Below, piece by piece: positions 16,583 to 25,224 of a DNA stretch of 64,000 nucleotides. Numbering within the stretch: the stretch's first letter is position 1; the number at the start of each line of letters is the position of its first letter. The position numbers and the translations under genes were made by a program. This DNA is from Legionella sp. (GTDB lineage Bacteria; Pseudomonadota; Gammaproteobacteria; Legionellales; Legionellaceae). The DNA is taken from contig PKDH01000014.1 in the NCBI GenBank assembly GCA_002863045.1, positions 62,001 to 126,000 on the forward strand, given 5' to 3'. Below the pieces are notes generated by a model. It had not been told where the DNA came from, ran no database searches, and saw nothing but the letters and a program-made list of their open reading frames with translations.

Positions 16583-16739
16583 ATTTCAATCGTGCACGCA
16601 TCACCCTTGAATCGTAATGTTTAAATATTTTATTCCGATGTAGTAAAGAATAAACTTAGGCTAAAATTGTATATTTTTTGACATTATCATAGAATATCGG
16701 AATATATTGTCATGTTAGTATTATTGTATGTTCAAGACT
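16583..16739 (+). repeat. Long direct repeat, copy B (promoter and start of the giant gene)
   Basis: Second copy of the repeat at 14555-14711, same orientation, offset 2028 bases. It includes the TTGACA-containing promoter region and runs into the first four codons of the giant gene, where similarity stops. The section between the copies holds hipBA and an orfA remnant. Confidence 0.9.
16678..16706 (+). promoter_or_regulatory. Putative sigma70-type promoter of the giant gene
   Basis: A perfect TTGACA (16678-16683), 17 bases, then AATATA (16701-16706). TATATT two bases later is an alternative -10 with 19-base spacing. Transcription would begin about 15 bases before the ATG at 16728, leaving a very short leader in which I see no Shine-Dalgarno sequence. 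The same boxes are in copy A of the repeat at 14651-14679. Confidence 0.5.
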
Positions 16740-19700
16740 GTCCAAATTAATTCTTCTGAAATCACTCCATTCAACGAGCAACTCCATACATTAGCTGGAG
16801 ATAAATATTCGAAGCTGCATTTAAAAGTATTTAAAACTCTTACGGATGAAGAAATAGAACAGCTGAGACATTTTATTGTCAATCAAAAGCCATTTCCTTA
16901 TACCAAGCTCACCTTAAAAGCAGATATTAATGCCTTAAACAATCCAAAATTTATAAAAACCCTTCAAACATTGAACAGTACTTTAATTTCAGGTGTGGAA
17001 CTCATTTTTACAACTGAAGAAGTAAAGCAATCTTGTGCTGAAATTGTTAATGCATTGACTCTTATTGCGCCAAACATTTTATATCCAATCCAAATTCGAG
17101 AATCTAATGAAGAAAAAATTGTTCCAAGCCAGATGAAGTTACAAGACTTTCAAAATATTGTGATTGGTAACATACAAAAACGTAATAATGAACGTCTGGA
17201 ATTGTCAACTTTCGATGAATCCACAAAGACATACAAAAGGATGATTAATCCTAAAGATCCCCTGAATAAAAAGATTAAATTAAAAGATTTGGTAAGAAGA
17301 AAAAATTTAAGCAGCGAAGGCATGACCCATTACATTCCATTGGAAGTGCAACATGTTGAAACAATAGAACAAGAAATTGCGCTTCAACAGCAAGAAATGG
17401 TGGAGATTGAAGCTCATGTTGAGTTACATGAAATACAAGAATATGGTGGACAATTACTAGGATTTGAGGATTTTTCTGCTCCGCTTTATAAAAGCAAAGT
17501 TGCAGAACTTACTCATGATGAGGCATTAACTCAATCTTTATACGATCTGTTGCAAAATGAATTATTCGCCAATCTGCCCCATGCAATTAAATTTATATCT
17601 CCAGACGCTGCAGAGCGATTGGCTTTAAATTTACCAAGTTTTGTCACCTTAAATAAAGATAATCTACCTAACGGCTTTATCTTAAAGCAAACGAACTTAA
17701 GCGAGTTAGTATTAGATTTTGATCCCTATTTGGAAAATGAGCAGTCCAATCCCTTTACACCAGTAGAATTTGATATTGAGCCTGAGCCAATTTATGATAT
17801 TGAGCTTAAAGAACAAGACGTCAAAGCTTGGATTGATGATGAGCAATTGACTCATATTCTATGCCCGACTAATTGCCCATATACCTCTCCAAAACAGTTA
17901 ATTAATCTATGGATAAAATACGGTAGTAAAAGAGTTACTGCGTTTTTTAATGATATAAAAGCTGCAACCAAGTCTAATCCAGAATTAGCTTCTTTTTTAT
18001 TAAGTAATTATTTGGTTCATTTACCTCAATGGGATCATCTTGATAATAATCAAACTTTTTTTAATAGTATTGAACGCATTAGCCATTATGATGAACAAAA
18101 ATTATTTTGTTTCAAAAAATTTTTACAAGATACTGCAACTTCACGTCATAACTTAATAAAAACAGCCGAAGCATTTGAAACCTTTTGGAATGAGTTAACT
18201 ATTCTTTGTTCTGAGCAAGAAATTTCTATATCAGGAATTAATCAAGGTAATTGGTCTACACCTAAAGGTGGAAATCCTGTTGTATTTATGGAGCGAATGT
18301 TGCTCATCCTCAAGAATGCACGCAGTTTGGAGGATCAATTCAAGCTATTAAATGACGTCACTTTAGTTAATTATGGTGCCTACTATGCTTCGTGCTTTGA
18401 GGGCTTTAAAGCAGTATCCGCCGATATGGCTTTAAAATATGAGGCGGACAAACAAAAACGCCTTCCATTTTCAAAAGACTTTCGTTTATATCGTGTTGAG
18501 TTGGATAGTCTTTTAGGACTATTTGTTCAATCACAAAAGTATCGATATTTATCTTCTCGTGCTAGTTACTATGCTGATAAAGAGAATAATTCATATTGGT
18601 TAGTTAATTGTGAAAAAGAAGGGCCGGTTATTCCTTTTGATAAAAAGGCATTTGTTCCTCCTTATCAATTTTATCATTGCAACTCTGATGGAAACATGGA
18701 GTTACTCTATGCTGCAAAACCCAAGAAGCTGAGTTTTCAAGAATATATTGCTGCAAGCTTTCGTTTTATTGGCATTCAAAAAACAGGCATTACTGTCAGT
18801 TCTTTACAAGAGCAATTTGCTAAGTTTCAAAAGCAACATATGTGTGAGGTAAATTTATCGGCAGAATTACTAGCTACATTATCTTTTGTTTCACATGAAC
18901 GCTACATAGAAAATCAACCATTAATTTCACTGTTAAGAGTATTAGAGAATTCTAATGCTCATAGAGTAGTCATGATTGATGCTATTAATCTTTTAAATGA
19001 ACTCTATAAACTTGATATCAAGCTCAATCAAGCTGAAGGATTAATGCTGTTTGAATCCATTGCTGGTATGAACTCCGTAGAATTTGAGGGCTTAGGGATT
19101 AGTAAAGAAGAATGCATTACGAAATTGCTTAAGCAGTTAGAAGAAAATAAATTTGCTGTTTTTAAATTTTTTGATTTTCGCATTAAAAAAAGTAATCTTA
19201 GATGGCCTTTCCTTTATGCATTAGATACGGCTGAGTATCTTGCAAAAGATCCAATGATCGCTGCCAGCTATCATGATGATTTACTACTCTTTTCTGGCCT
19301 TATCAATAGCAGCAAAGAAGAAGTTTATTATCATGCACGATTTAATCCTCCGAAAAAGGAAGAAGCTTCACCAACGATTGATAGCTCTGTAAAACTCATC
19401 AAGGATAATCTAGAGAAAGTACAGGATTATTTACGCCAAGCAGCAAACAAAGAAAAACCGAATAATCTGCAATATGCTATCCAAGTGATGATTAATGCAA
19501 AAAACTACTTCACCTATGCTGATTTTATTGCAGCTTGTAGGGAAATCGAATTATTGGATGGATTTGACAACAAAAAAGTAGATGAAATTTTGCATCGGTA
19601 TAAATTTGTAACCAGTACAAAATTGCCTGAACTATTTACAAAAGATAATGCTGATCTAAAAGAAATAATGATTTTATTAATTACTCAGCTTGAAAACGCT

Positions 19701-22700
19701 AAGGCCAAGTCTAATAAAAAAGACTGTGAATCATCAGAACAAACCATCCAGGAGGTACCATTAAACGAAGAAGAATTTGCATTGTCAAAGCCTTATGAGG
19801 ACTTGTCCTCTTTATCTATTGATGAATTACAACTGAGGTTAGAGAAGTCCTGGAATGAAGCAGGCACTTTATTAGCCGTAACAGGAAAAATATTTCTTAG
19901 TCAAATTTTAAAAATGACCAAAGACCTTGTAATTAAATCAGCATTTAATTTGCCCCATGCTCAAGGGATATTAAAAGTTGTAGGCGAAAAAATCGGAAAT
20001 TTATCCGATTTTCAAGATTATGGTGATTTTGAAAAAGTCAATCTAATTGCCAATGAAGCTAGGAATATAGCTAGTCTCTTGAGTGAAATTTTGAAAAACA
20101 GTTACCTTATAGAACATGAGCAAGAGCTTGTTACCTTCTTTCAACGTATTAACTTTAGCAAGTTTGATTATGAAATCCTCTATCGTGTGTTGTTCTTATT
20201 CACCACCATGCCACAAAGAAACTACTTACCACTCCTGAATACTATTTTTGCGGATAAGCGATTTATTGGCAATAAAGCACGTGTTTTGGAATTAGTTGAT
20301 CTTTTAACAGCGCTAAATAACCATTATTTTTCATCAGAATATCTTGATGCCTTCAGTAAGCTTGTGATTGCCAATCCAGGACGAGAAAAATTTAACTACA
20401 TCATAAGTCAAATGATCAATATTTATGACCATGACAATGAAGATTCAATACTTAAATTTATTTTGTCTGATTTGAAGCTGACCTGCGAGCAAGTAACTCA
20501 TGTGTTAAATATTAGTGAAGGTATAGACAAACATCGTGATAAAGTAGGCAGTTTTTTAATTCATTTACTCAAGACGCAAAAACTGGCGTCATTTTTAAAG
20601 CAAATAGCAGATATAGAGCTTGATAAACAAAAGAAAATTATGGAGATTGTGAGTCAAGGCCATGCATTAAACCGTACTACCATAGAATATAAAGAGCTTG
20701 CTACTTTTTTGGCTAAATTACCTGAAAATGAGCTTGAATTATTAGCGACATTTTATCAAACAACACCAGTTAGTACTGAATCATTCTTAACAGTGCTTAC
20801 CAAGTTACAGTTTAAAAAGCCGGATAATTTCCAAAACTTTTTGTTTGAGTTTGAAAAGTCACCTTTTGGGGACAGGCATTTCAAAAATCAGTTTTCTACG
20901 ACCGAAGTGGAACGAGTGATTAATCAATCAAATGACGCTATTAATAAGACACCATATACCTATCACTATCGTAAGCAGCTCATGGAGTCGTTTTTATTTG
21001 TTAATGAGATAGGCGACAAACTGCCAGTTTATTACAATAAACCCGCTAAAGATTTGACCAATGCGGAAATTAAAAACTATTTTGCTGCTCTAAAAGCAAA
21101 AAAAATCTCTGGTTTAACTCCATTTCAAAACCGCTTAATGGCTCTAGGACTGATGCGTGAGGCTATGTATCGTAGTACGGGTGAATTTCCTTATTCGACA
21201 CAAATTATTGCCTTGATTGATGGCATGATGCATCCAGGAGATTTCATATCCAATATTGATACAGGGCAGGGTAAAAGCCTTGTGGACTCTATGAAAGCAG
21301 TTTTATTATGGCTTGACTCAGACAGAGTGGATGTAACAACCTCATCACTGATTGATGCAAAAAGGGATATTGCGAATTACGGATCATTTTTTAAGTTCTT
21401 AGATATTCCTTATGCAAAATCACCTATTTGTTCCGTCTCACCGATTGAAGCATTGCAACAAAATGGAATTAATTTTAGTACTTTTGCACAACTCTCTTTA
21501 TTCTTTGCTAAAGCCAAAGTTACAGGAAAGGAACTCGATAATCCAGACACAGTGGTATCTTTAGTAGCGAATGAATCAGATTATACCATTTTAGATGATC
21601 GGGTGATTTACCGATTTGCAACAGCAGATGGTTCAGGCATTAGCTATGGTCAGGAATGGATTTATTATGCGATTAATGAATTTGTTACACAGCAAACGTT
21701 TATTGAAAATGAACGCTCTACAGCTCGAAATGACATCTCTGACCTGAAGGCTTATTTAAAAGCTAAAGCAAAGCGAATAAATAAATCAGGAAAAATTGTT
21801 GATAAATTTAGTGATGCCCAATATTTAGTTTGGCTTGAATCTGCGATCACCGTGAATTATGTCTTAAAAGAAAATGATGACTACGTGATACCCGATGAGT
21901 TTGAGAAAAAAATAATCAATGGAACAGAATTACGATCTAGAACCGTTAAGGTGCTGATGAAAGATGATAAGGTGAGTCCCGATTCAACCTTTGGTAATGG
22001 TATTCAACAGCTTCTTTATGCCCGTTTGAATAAAGAGCGCGATAGCAATGATTTTGTAATCGAACCACAAAATAAAACGATTATCTCAACTAATAATAAG
22101 AATCTGATTGATTATTATCGCGCCAGAAAAGGTTTTATTTGGGGTTCTTCAGGAACAGTTGGGTCAGACGCTGAAATTCAAGAACAGTATGCAAAGTATG
22201 GATTTGATTTTTCAAAGGCAGAACCACATCAGAAAAATCGAGTAAAATTCAATCGACCAATTATTAAAGCGGACGAGAACGCTCAATTTAATCAATTGAT
22301 TCGTTTATTAACCGCTGGCACAAACCATAAAGGTGCCTTACCCAACCTAGTATTTTGTAGGGATATTAATACAGCAACTCGATTATTTAAGGAACTTAAA
22401 AAGCGCAATTCAAAGAATTTTCCTTTACAGTTATATACTGGTTTAGGTAAAGAAGAGGATTATATTAACAATGCAGGTAAGCCAGGTATGATAACGATTA
22501 CCACTTCGGCTTTAGGAAGAAATACAAATATTAATTATGACCGAAGCAAGGGATTACGAGTTTGGCATACTTTTGTGGATTCAGTTCGTGGTATGGGGCA
22601 AAAAAGTGGTCGAACAGGAAGGCAAGGTTCTGCTGGTAAGGTAAATTTTGTATTCAATGCTCAAGAACTTGGAAACAAAACCGTTGAGCAAATACAAGAT

Positions 22701-24032
22701 GAAATTGATCAATGTGTGGCACTTGAACGAAGTGTTAATGAAGAGCTGTATGATGTCTTAGGTTACTTATTAACGAAAGTCGACCTTCTAACAGAAGAGC
22801 AATTTATCGAAGGTAAATCAGCTTTTTTACGAGAATATTGGGCACAGTTTAGTGCCGATACAGAAGCTTTGTTTAGGGAGAGGCGCCAAGAAGTTATTTA
22901 TGATGAAGAAGTTTTTATTAAAGAAACGCTTACTTCATTTAATTCAATCCTAGAAACTGCGGTAAAACCTTCTGTTGAAAAAGTTACTCTTGAACATTTA
23001 CGCGACACAATAGAGCAAATACATTCGGAGAAAGTGAAATACCAACCTTATAAAGGTAAGGTGAAGCTTAAAGATTGTACTTTACCTGTTACCATTGCTT
23101 ATCACCTTTTTGAGTTTGCTTATGAAGAGAAACAACCTGAAGAAACTAAGAAAGCAGTGAAAGCAAAAATGAATCAAATATTTGCGCATATGCGAAAAAG
23201 TACGTTTGCTGCTCGCAGTAACGAGTACCTTACTTATTTAGTTTCTCACCCAACTACGCAAAAAGTAATTGTAGAGGCACATGAAGAGTTTTTAACGCAG
23301 TATTTGCAAGAGCATTCAAAAAAATTGAACCTTGTTCAGCGTTGGTTAGGATATAAGGGAAAACTGAACAAAATTGCAAATAACCAAAACTATTTATTGA
23401 TGTTCCATACTTTTGCAAGTATTTCAAATAAACCAGTGATTGAACTGGATGCGATGAAAGAGGCAGTCAATACCCTTTTAGATGAGTACCTTGAAACAAG
23501 TTGGTTTATTCGTTCTGAGAGGCGATGTTGGGCCATAGAATTTAAAAACACGGTCAGCCAGGCTAAAGATATTGATGAAGTCATTCATTATTTATCTCAA
23601 GCACAAGTTGAGGTCGCAAAACAAGATATCAAGACGAACAAACAGCGTAGCTTGAAACCGCTTCATCTATTCGGGCATAGTCGTTACCAGACTACTTTAA
23701 ACCGTGCTTTAAATTTAGCCGCTTCATTAAGTGGCGAAACCGATGTTGATGGGTTGGCAGAACATTTAGCCTCACTGGTGCCTGAAGTAACTGATAAAAG
23801 TCCTATGACTAATTTAACTTTGGATGAATTAAAGCACCGGGCTAAATCTAAAAAAAGTGATAAGAGTAACGCTGCTGTAATTATGAACACTCTAGAAAAT
23901 GCGTTGTCCATCAAAGAACGCCAAGGACCAGAAGGTATGATAGGAAGGAAGGGCTTTTTTAATCAGTCACAAAAGGATAATCCAACACAGCTTGAAACAC
24001 GCGAGAGCCATGCTTCTTATGAGCTACCATAA
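16728..24032 (+). CDS. Giant protein with a SecA-like DEAD/helicase region
   Basis: 2434 residues in one unbroken frame. Residues 1 to about 1480 are mainly helical and acidic to neutral, with no domain I recognise. A superfamily-2 motor region follows: motif I Asp-Thr-Gly-Gln-Gly-Lys-Ser (about 1511-1517; SecA has Thr-Gly-Glu-Gly-Lys-Thr), the Ser-Leu-Ile-Asp-Ala-Lys-Arg-Asp segment where SecA has its motif Ia, and motif VI Lys-Ser-Gly-Arg-Thr-Gly-Arg-Gln-Gly (about 1959-1967; SecA Gly-Arg-Ser-Gly-Arg-Gln-Gly). A clear DEVD-type Walker B is not obvious; Ile-Leu-Asp-Asp-Arg near 1620 is a candidate. The C-terminal about 450 residues are charged and helical. No signal peptide. It is not the housekeeping SecA. 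An effector or a defence-type ATPase is possible; I do not assign a function. Confidence 0.85.
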   Translation: MFKTVQINSSEITPFNEQLHTLAGDKYSKLHLKVFKTLTDEEIEQLRHFIVNQKPFPYTKLTLKADINALNNPKFIKTLQTLNSTLISGVELIFTTEEVKQSCAEIVNALTLIAPNILYPIQIRESNEEKIVPSQMKLQDFQNIVIGNIQKRNNERLELSTFDESTKTYKRMINPKDPLNKKIKLKDLVRRKNLSSEGMTHYIPLEVQHVETIEQEIALQQQEMVEIEAHVELHEIQEYGGQLLGFEDFSAPLYKSKVAELTHDEALTQSLYDLLQNELFANLPHAIKFISPDAAERLALNLPSFVTLNKDNLPNGFILKQTNLSELVLDFDPYLENEQSNPFTPVEFDIEPEPIYDIELKEQDVKAWIDDEQLTHILCPTNCPYTSPKQLINLWIKYGSKRVTAFFNDIKAATKSNPELASFLLSNYLVHLPQWDHLDNNQTFFNSIERISHYDEQKLFCFKKFLQDTATSRHNLIKTAEAFETFWNELTILCSEQEISISGINQGNWSTPKGGNPVVFMERMLLILKNARSLEDQFKLLNDVTLVNYGAYYASCFEGFKAVSADMALKYEADKQKRLPFSKDFRLYRVELDSLLGLFVQSQKYRYLSSRASYYADKENNSYWLVNCEKEGPVIPFDKKAFVPPYQFYHCNSDGNMELLYAAKPKKLSFQEYIAASFRFIGIQKTGITVSSLQEQFAKFQKQHMCEVNLSAELLATLSFVSHERYIENQPLISLLRVLENSNAHRVVMIDAINLLNELYKLDIKLNQAEGLMLFESIAGMNSVEFEGLGISKEECITKLLKQLEENKFAVFKFFDFRIKKSNLRWPFLYALDTAEYLAKDPMIAASYHDDLLLFSGLINSSKEEVYYHARFNPPKKEEASPTIDSSVKLIKDNLEKVQDYLRQAANKEKPNNLQYAIQVMINAKNYFTYADFIAACREIELLDGFDNKKVDEILHRYKFVTSTKLPELFTKDNADLKEIMILLITQLENAKAKSNKKDCESSEQTIQEVPLNEEEFALSKPYEDLSSLSIDELQLRLEKSWNEAGTLLAVTGKIFLSQILKMTKDLVIKSAFNLPHAQGILKVVGEKIGNLSDFQDYGDFEKVNLIANEARNIASLLSEILKNSYLIEHEQELVTFFQRINFSKFDYEILYRVLFLFTTMPQRNYLPLLNTIFADKRFIGNKARVLELVDLLTALNNHYFSSEYLDAFSKLVIANPGREKFNYIISQMINIYDHDNEDSILKFILSDLKLTCEQVTHVLNISEGIDKHRDKVGSFLIHLLKTQKLASFLKQIADIELDKQKKIMEIVSQGHALNRTTIEYKELATFLAKLPENELELLATFYQTTPVSTESFLTVLTKLQFKKPDNFQNFLFEFEKSPFGDRHFKNQFSTTEVERVINQSNDAINKTPYTYHYRKQLMESFLFVNEIGDKLPVYYNKPAKDLTNAEIKNYFAALKAKKISGLTPFQNRLMALGLMREAMYRSTGEFPYSTQIIALIDGMMHPGDFISNIDTGQGKSLVDSMKAVLLWLDSDRVDVTTSSLIDAKRDIANYGSFFKFLDIPYAKSPICSVSPIEALQQNGINFSTFAQLSLFFAKAKVTGKELDNPDTVVSLVANESDYTILDDRVIYRFATADGSGISYGQEWIYYAINEFVTQQTFIENERSTARNDISDLKAYLKAKAKRINKSGKIVDKFSDAQYLVWLESAITVNYVLKENDDYVIPDEFEKKIINGTELRSRTVKVLMKDDKVSPDSTFGNGIQQLLYARLNKERDSNDFVIEPQNKTIISTNNKNLIDYYRARKGFIWGSSGTVGSDAEIQEQYAKYGFDFSKAEPHQKNRVKFNRPIIKADENAQFNQLIRLLTAGTNHKGALPNLVFCRDINTATRLFKELKKRNSKNFPLQLYTGLGKEEDYINNAGKPGMITITTSALGRNTNINYDRSKGLRVWHTFVDSVRGMGQKSGRTGRQGSAGKVNFVFNAQELGNKTVEQIQDEIDQCVALERSVNEELYDVLGYLLTKVDLLTEEQFIEGKSAFLREYWAQFSADTEALFRERRQEVIYDEEVFIKETLTSFNSILETAVKPSVEKVTLEHLRDTIEQIHSEKVKYQPYKGKVKLKDCTLPVTIAYHLFEFAYEEKQPEETKKAVKAKMNQIFAHMRKSTFAARSNEYLTYLVSHPTTQKVIVEAHEEFLTQYLQEHSKKLNLVQRWLGYKGKLNKIANNQNYLLMFHTFASISNKPVIELDAMKEAVNTLLDEYLETSWFIRSERRCWAIEFKNTVSQAKDIDEVIHYLSQAQVEVAKQDIKTNKQRSLKPLHLFGHSRYQTTLNRALNLAASLSGETDVDGLAEHLASLVPEVTDKSPMTNLTLDELKHRAKSKKSDKSNAAVIMNTLENALSIKERQGPEGMIGRKGFFNQSQKDNPTQLETRESHASYELP

Positions 24033-24079
24033 ACCTGCGTAGACAACAACTTAGAGGGCATGTGAGCGCTACGCATTGC

Positions 24080-24236
24080 CAACCCAGGGGAATGACCTCT
24101 GTTTTAAATGAATACTGGAGCATGCATTTTGTCTCAGATAATCTGTTTAACGGGCCTAAATTTATTTCAAAATTTTTGGATAAATGGGCTTGTAGTAAGG
24201 GCGTGAAGTTGGATTTTTTAAGGGCAGGTCAAACTC
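24080..24236 (+). pseudogene. IS3-type (IS407-like) orfB remnant, right of the giant gene
   Basis: The frame reads Glu-Tyr-Trp-Ser-Met-His-Phe-Val-Ser-Asp-Asn-Leu-Phe-Asn-Gly, the region of the first catalytic Asp of IS407-type OrfB (usually Trp-Ser-Met-Asp-Phe-Val, here Asp to His). It then jumps to Lys-Phe-Ile-Ser-Lys-Phe-Leu-Asp-Lys-Trp-Ala and Val-Lys-Leu-Asp-Phe, which belong some 60-70 residues further on. So an internal piece with the second Asp is deleted. It is in the same orientation as the orfA remnant left of the giant gene. Confidence 0.75.
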
Positions 24237-24237
24237 A

Positions 24238-25188
24238 ATGCGCCATAAAACCACCGCACTATTATTCAAATTAAGACAATTCCTAGCGCTTATTGTGATA
24301 AGTTACTTTTTGCTGGCAAACAAATGCCTGTATGCATCCATTCAAGAGCAACTGGCAGAGCTTGAAGGTTCTTCTAAAGGTCGAATAGGTGTTTATATGA
24401 TTAATACCGCAAACAATACGTATATTGGCTATCGTGCCAATGAACGCTTTCCTGTGGGCTGTACGGCTAAGGTTATCGGTGTGGCCGCCATTTTAAGTCA
24501 GAGTATGAGTCATCGTAATTTGTTGTCAAAAAAAATCAGCTATTCTGCAAAAAATTTAACCAATTGGAGCCCTATTACCAAGCAGCATCTTGCAACCGGT
24601 TTAACCATTGAGCAATTATGTGCCGCGGCAATTAGTTTTAGTGATAATACCGCGATGAATCTGTTGGTAAAGCAAATGGGGGGGTTAAGTGAAATGACAC
24701 ATTTTGCGCACACGCTGGGTAATACTTCCTTTCGACAAGATAATAACTGGCCTAAAGAGGCATATTCTGGCGGTAAAGATAATCTAGACGATAGTTCTAC
24801 CCCCAAAGATATGGCCAAAAGCTTACAAAAATTAGCCTTTACTAATTTTTTAGCTTATCCCCAAAAAAAGATGCTAATCGCTTGGTTAAAAGCTAATACA
24901 ACAGGAAGCCGTCGAATCAAAGCAGGTTTGCCCAAAGGTTTTATGGTGGCAGATAAAACCGGCACTGGTGGCGCCTATGGCACCACCAATGATTTGGGCA
25001 TTATTTGGCCACCCCAATGTCCGCCGCTTATTATGGCAATTTATTACACAAGCGAAAATAAAAGTGCGGCGACAAGGGAAGATGTTGTCGCCGCAGCCAC
25101 ACGATTATTAATCCAAGATTTAGTTCAAAATGAGCCTTGTATTAGGAAAAATATAAAAAAAGTGAACCATGCATATTCAATCAATTAG
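24238..25188 (+). CDS. Class A beta-lactamase-like protein with altered active site
   Basis: 316 residues with an N-terminal signal or anchor (about 10-33) and the full class A fold. Present: Ser-Asp-Asn (135-137, Ambler 130-132) and Lys-Thr-Gly (240-242, Ambler 234-236). Changed: the Ser-x-x-Lys box reads Cys-Thr-Ala-Lys (75-78), so the acylating serine is Cys. In the omega loop, Trp-Pro-Lys-Glu replaces Trp-Glu-Pro-Glu, so Glu166 does not line up and Asn170 is Tyr, although the alignment there needs a one-residue gap. Ordinary penicillin hydrolysis is unlikely. It may be a binder, a cysteine acyl-enzyme or decayed. 36 bases separate it from the dehydrogenase fusion downstream on the same strand. 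Confidence 0.85.
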   Translation: MRHKTTALLFKLRQFLALIVISYFLLANKCLYASIQEQLAELEGSSKGRIGVYMINTANNTYIGYRANERFPVGCTAKVIGVAAILSQSMSHRNLLSKKISYSAKNLTNWSPITKQHLATGLTIEQLCAAAISFSDNTAMNLLVKQMGGLSEMTHFAHTLGNTSFRQDNNWPKEAYSGGKDNLDDSSTPKDMAKSLQKLAFTNFLAYPQKKMLIAWLKANTTGSRRIKAGLPKGFMVADKTGTGGAYGTTNDLGIIWPPQCPPLIMAIYYTSENKSAATREDVVAAATRLLIQDLVQNEPCIRKNIKKVNHAYSIN

Positions 25189-25224
25189 CTATATGAAGGA
25201 TGATAAACATAGAGGAAATGTAAC

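Noticed and set aside
16728..24032. Giant protein as the housekeeping SecA
   Set aside because: It is over twice the size of SecA, lacks the normal DEVD motif and the C-terminal zinc motif, and the preprotein cross-linking domain cannot be recognised.
24238..25188. Active penicillinase resistance gene
   Set aside because: The acylating serine is Cys and Glu166 is not aligned, so resistance cannot be claimed from the fold alone.
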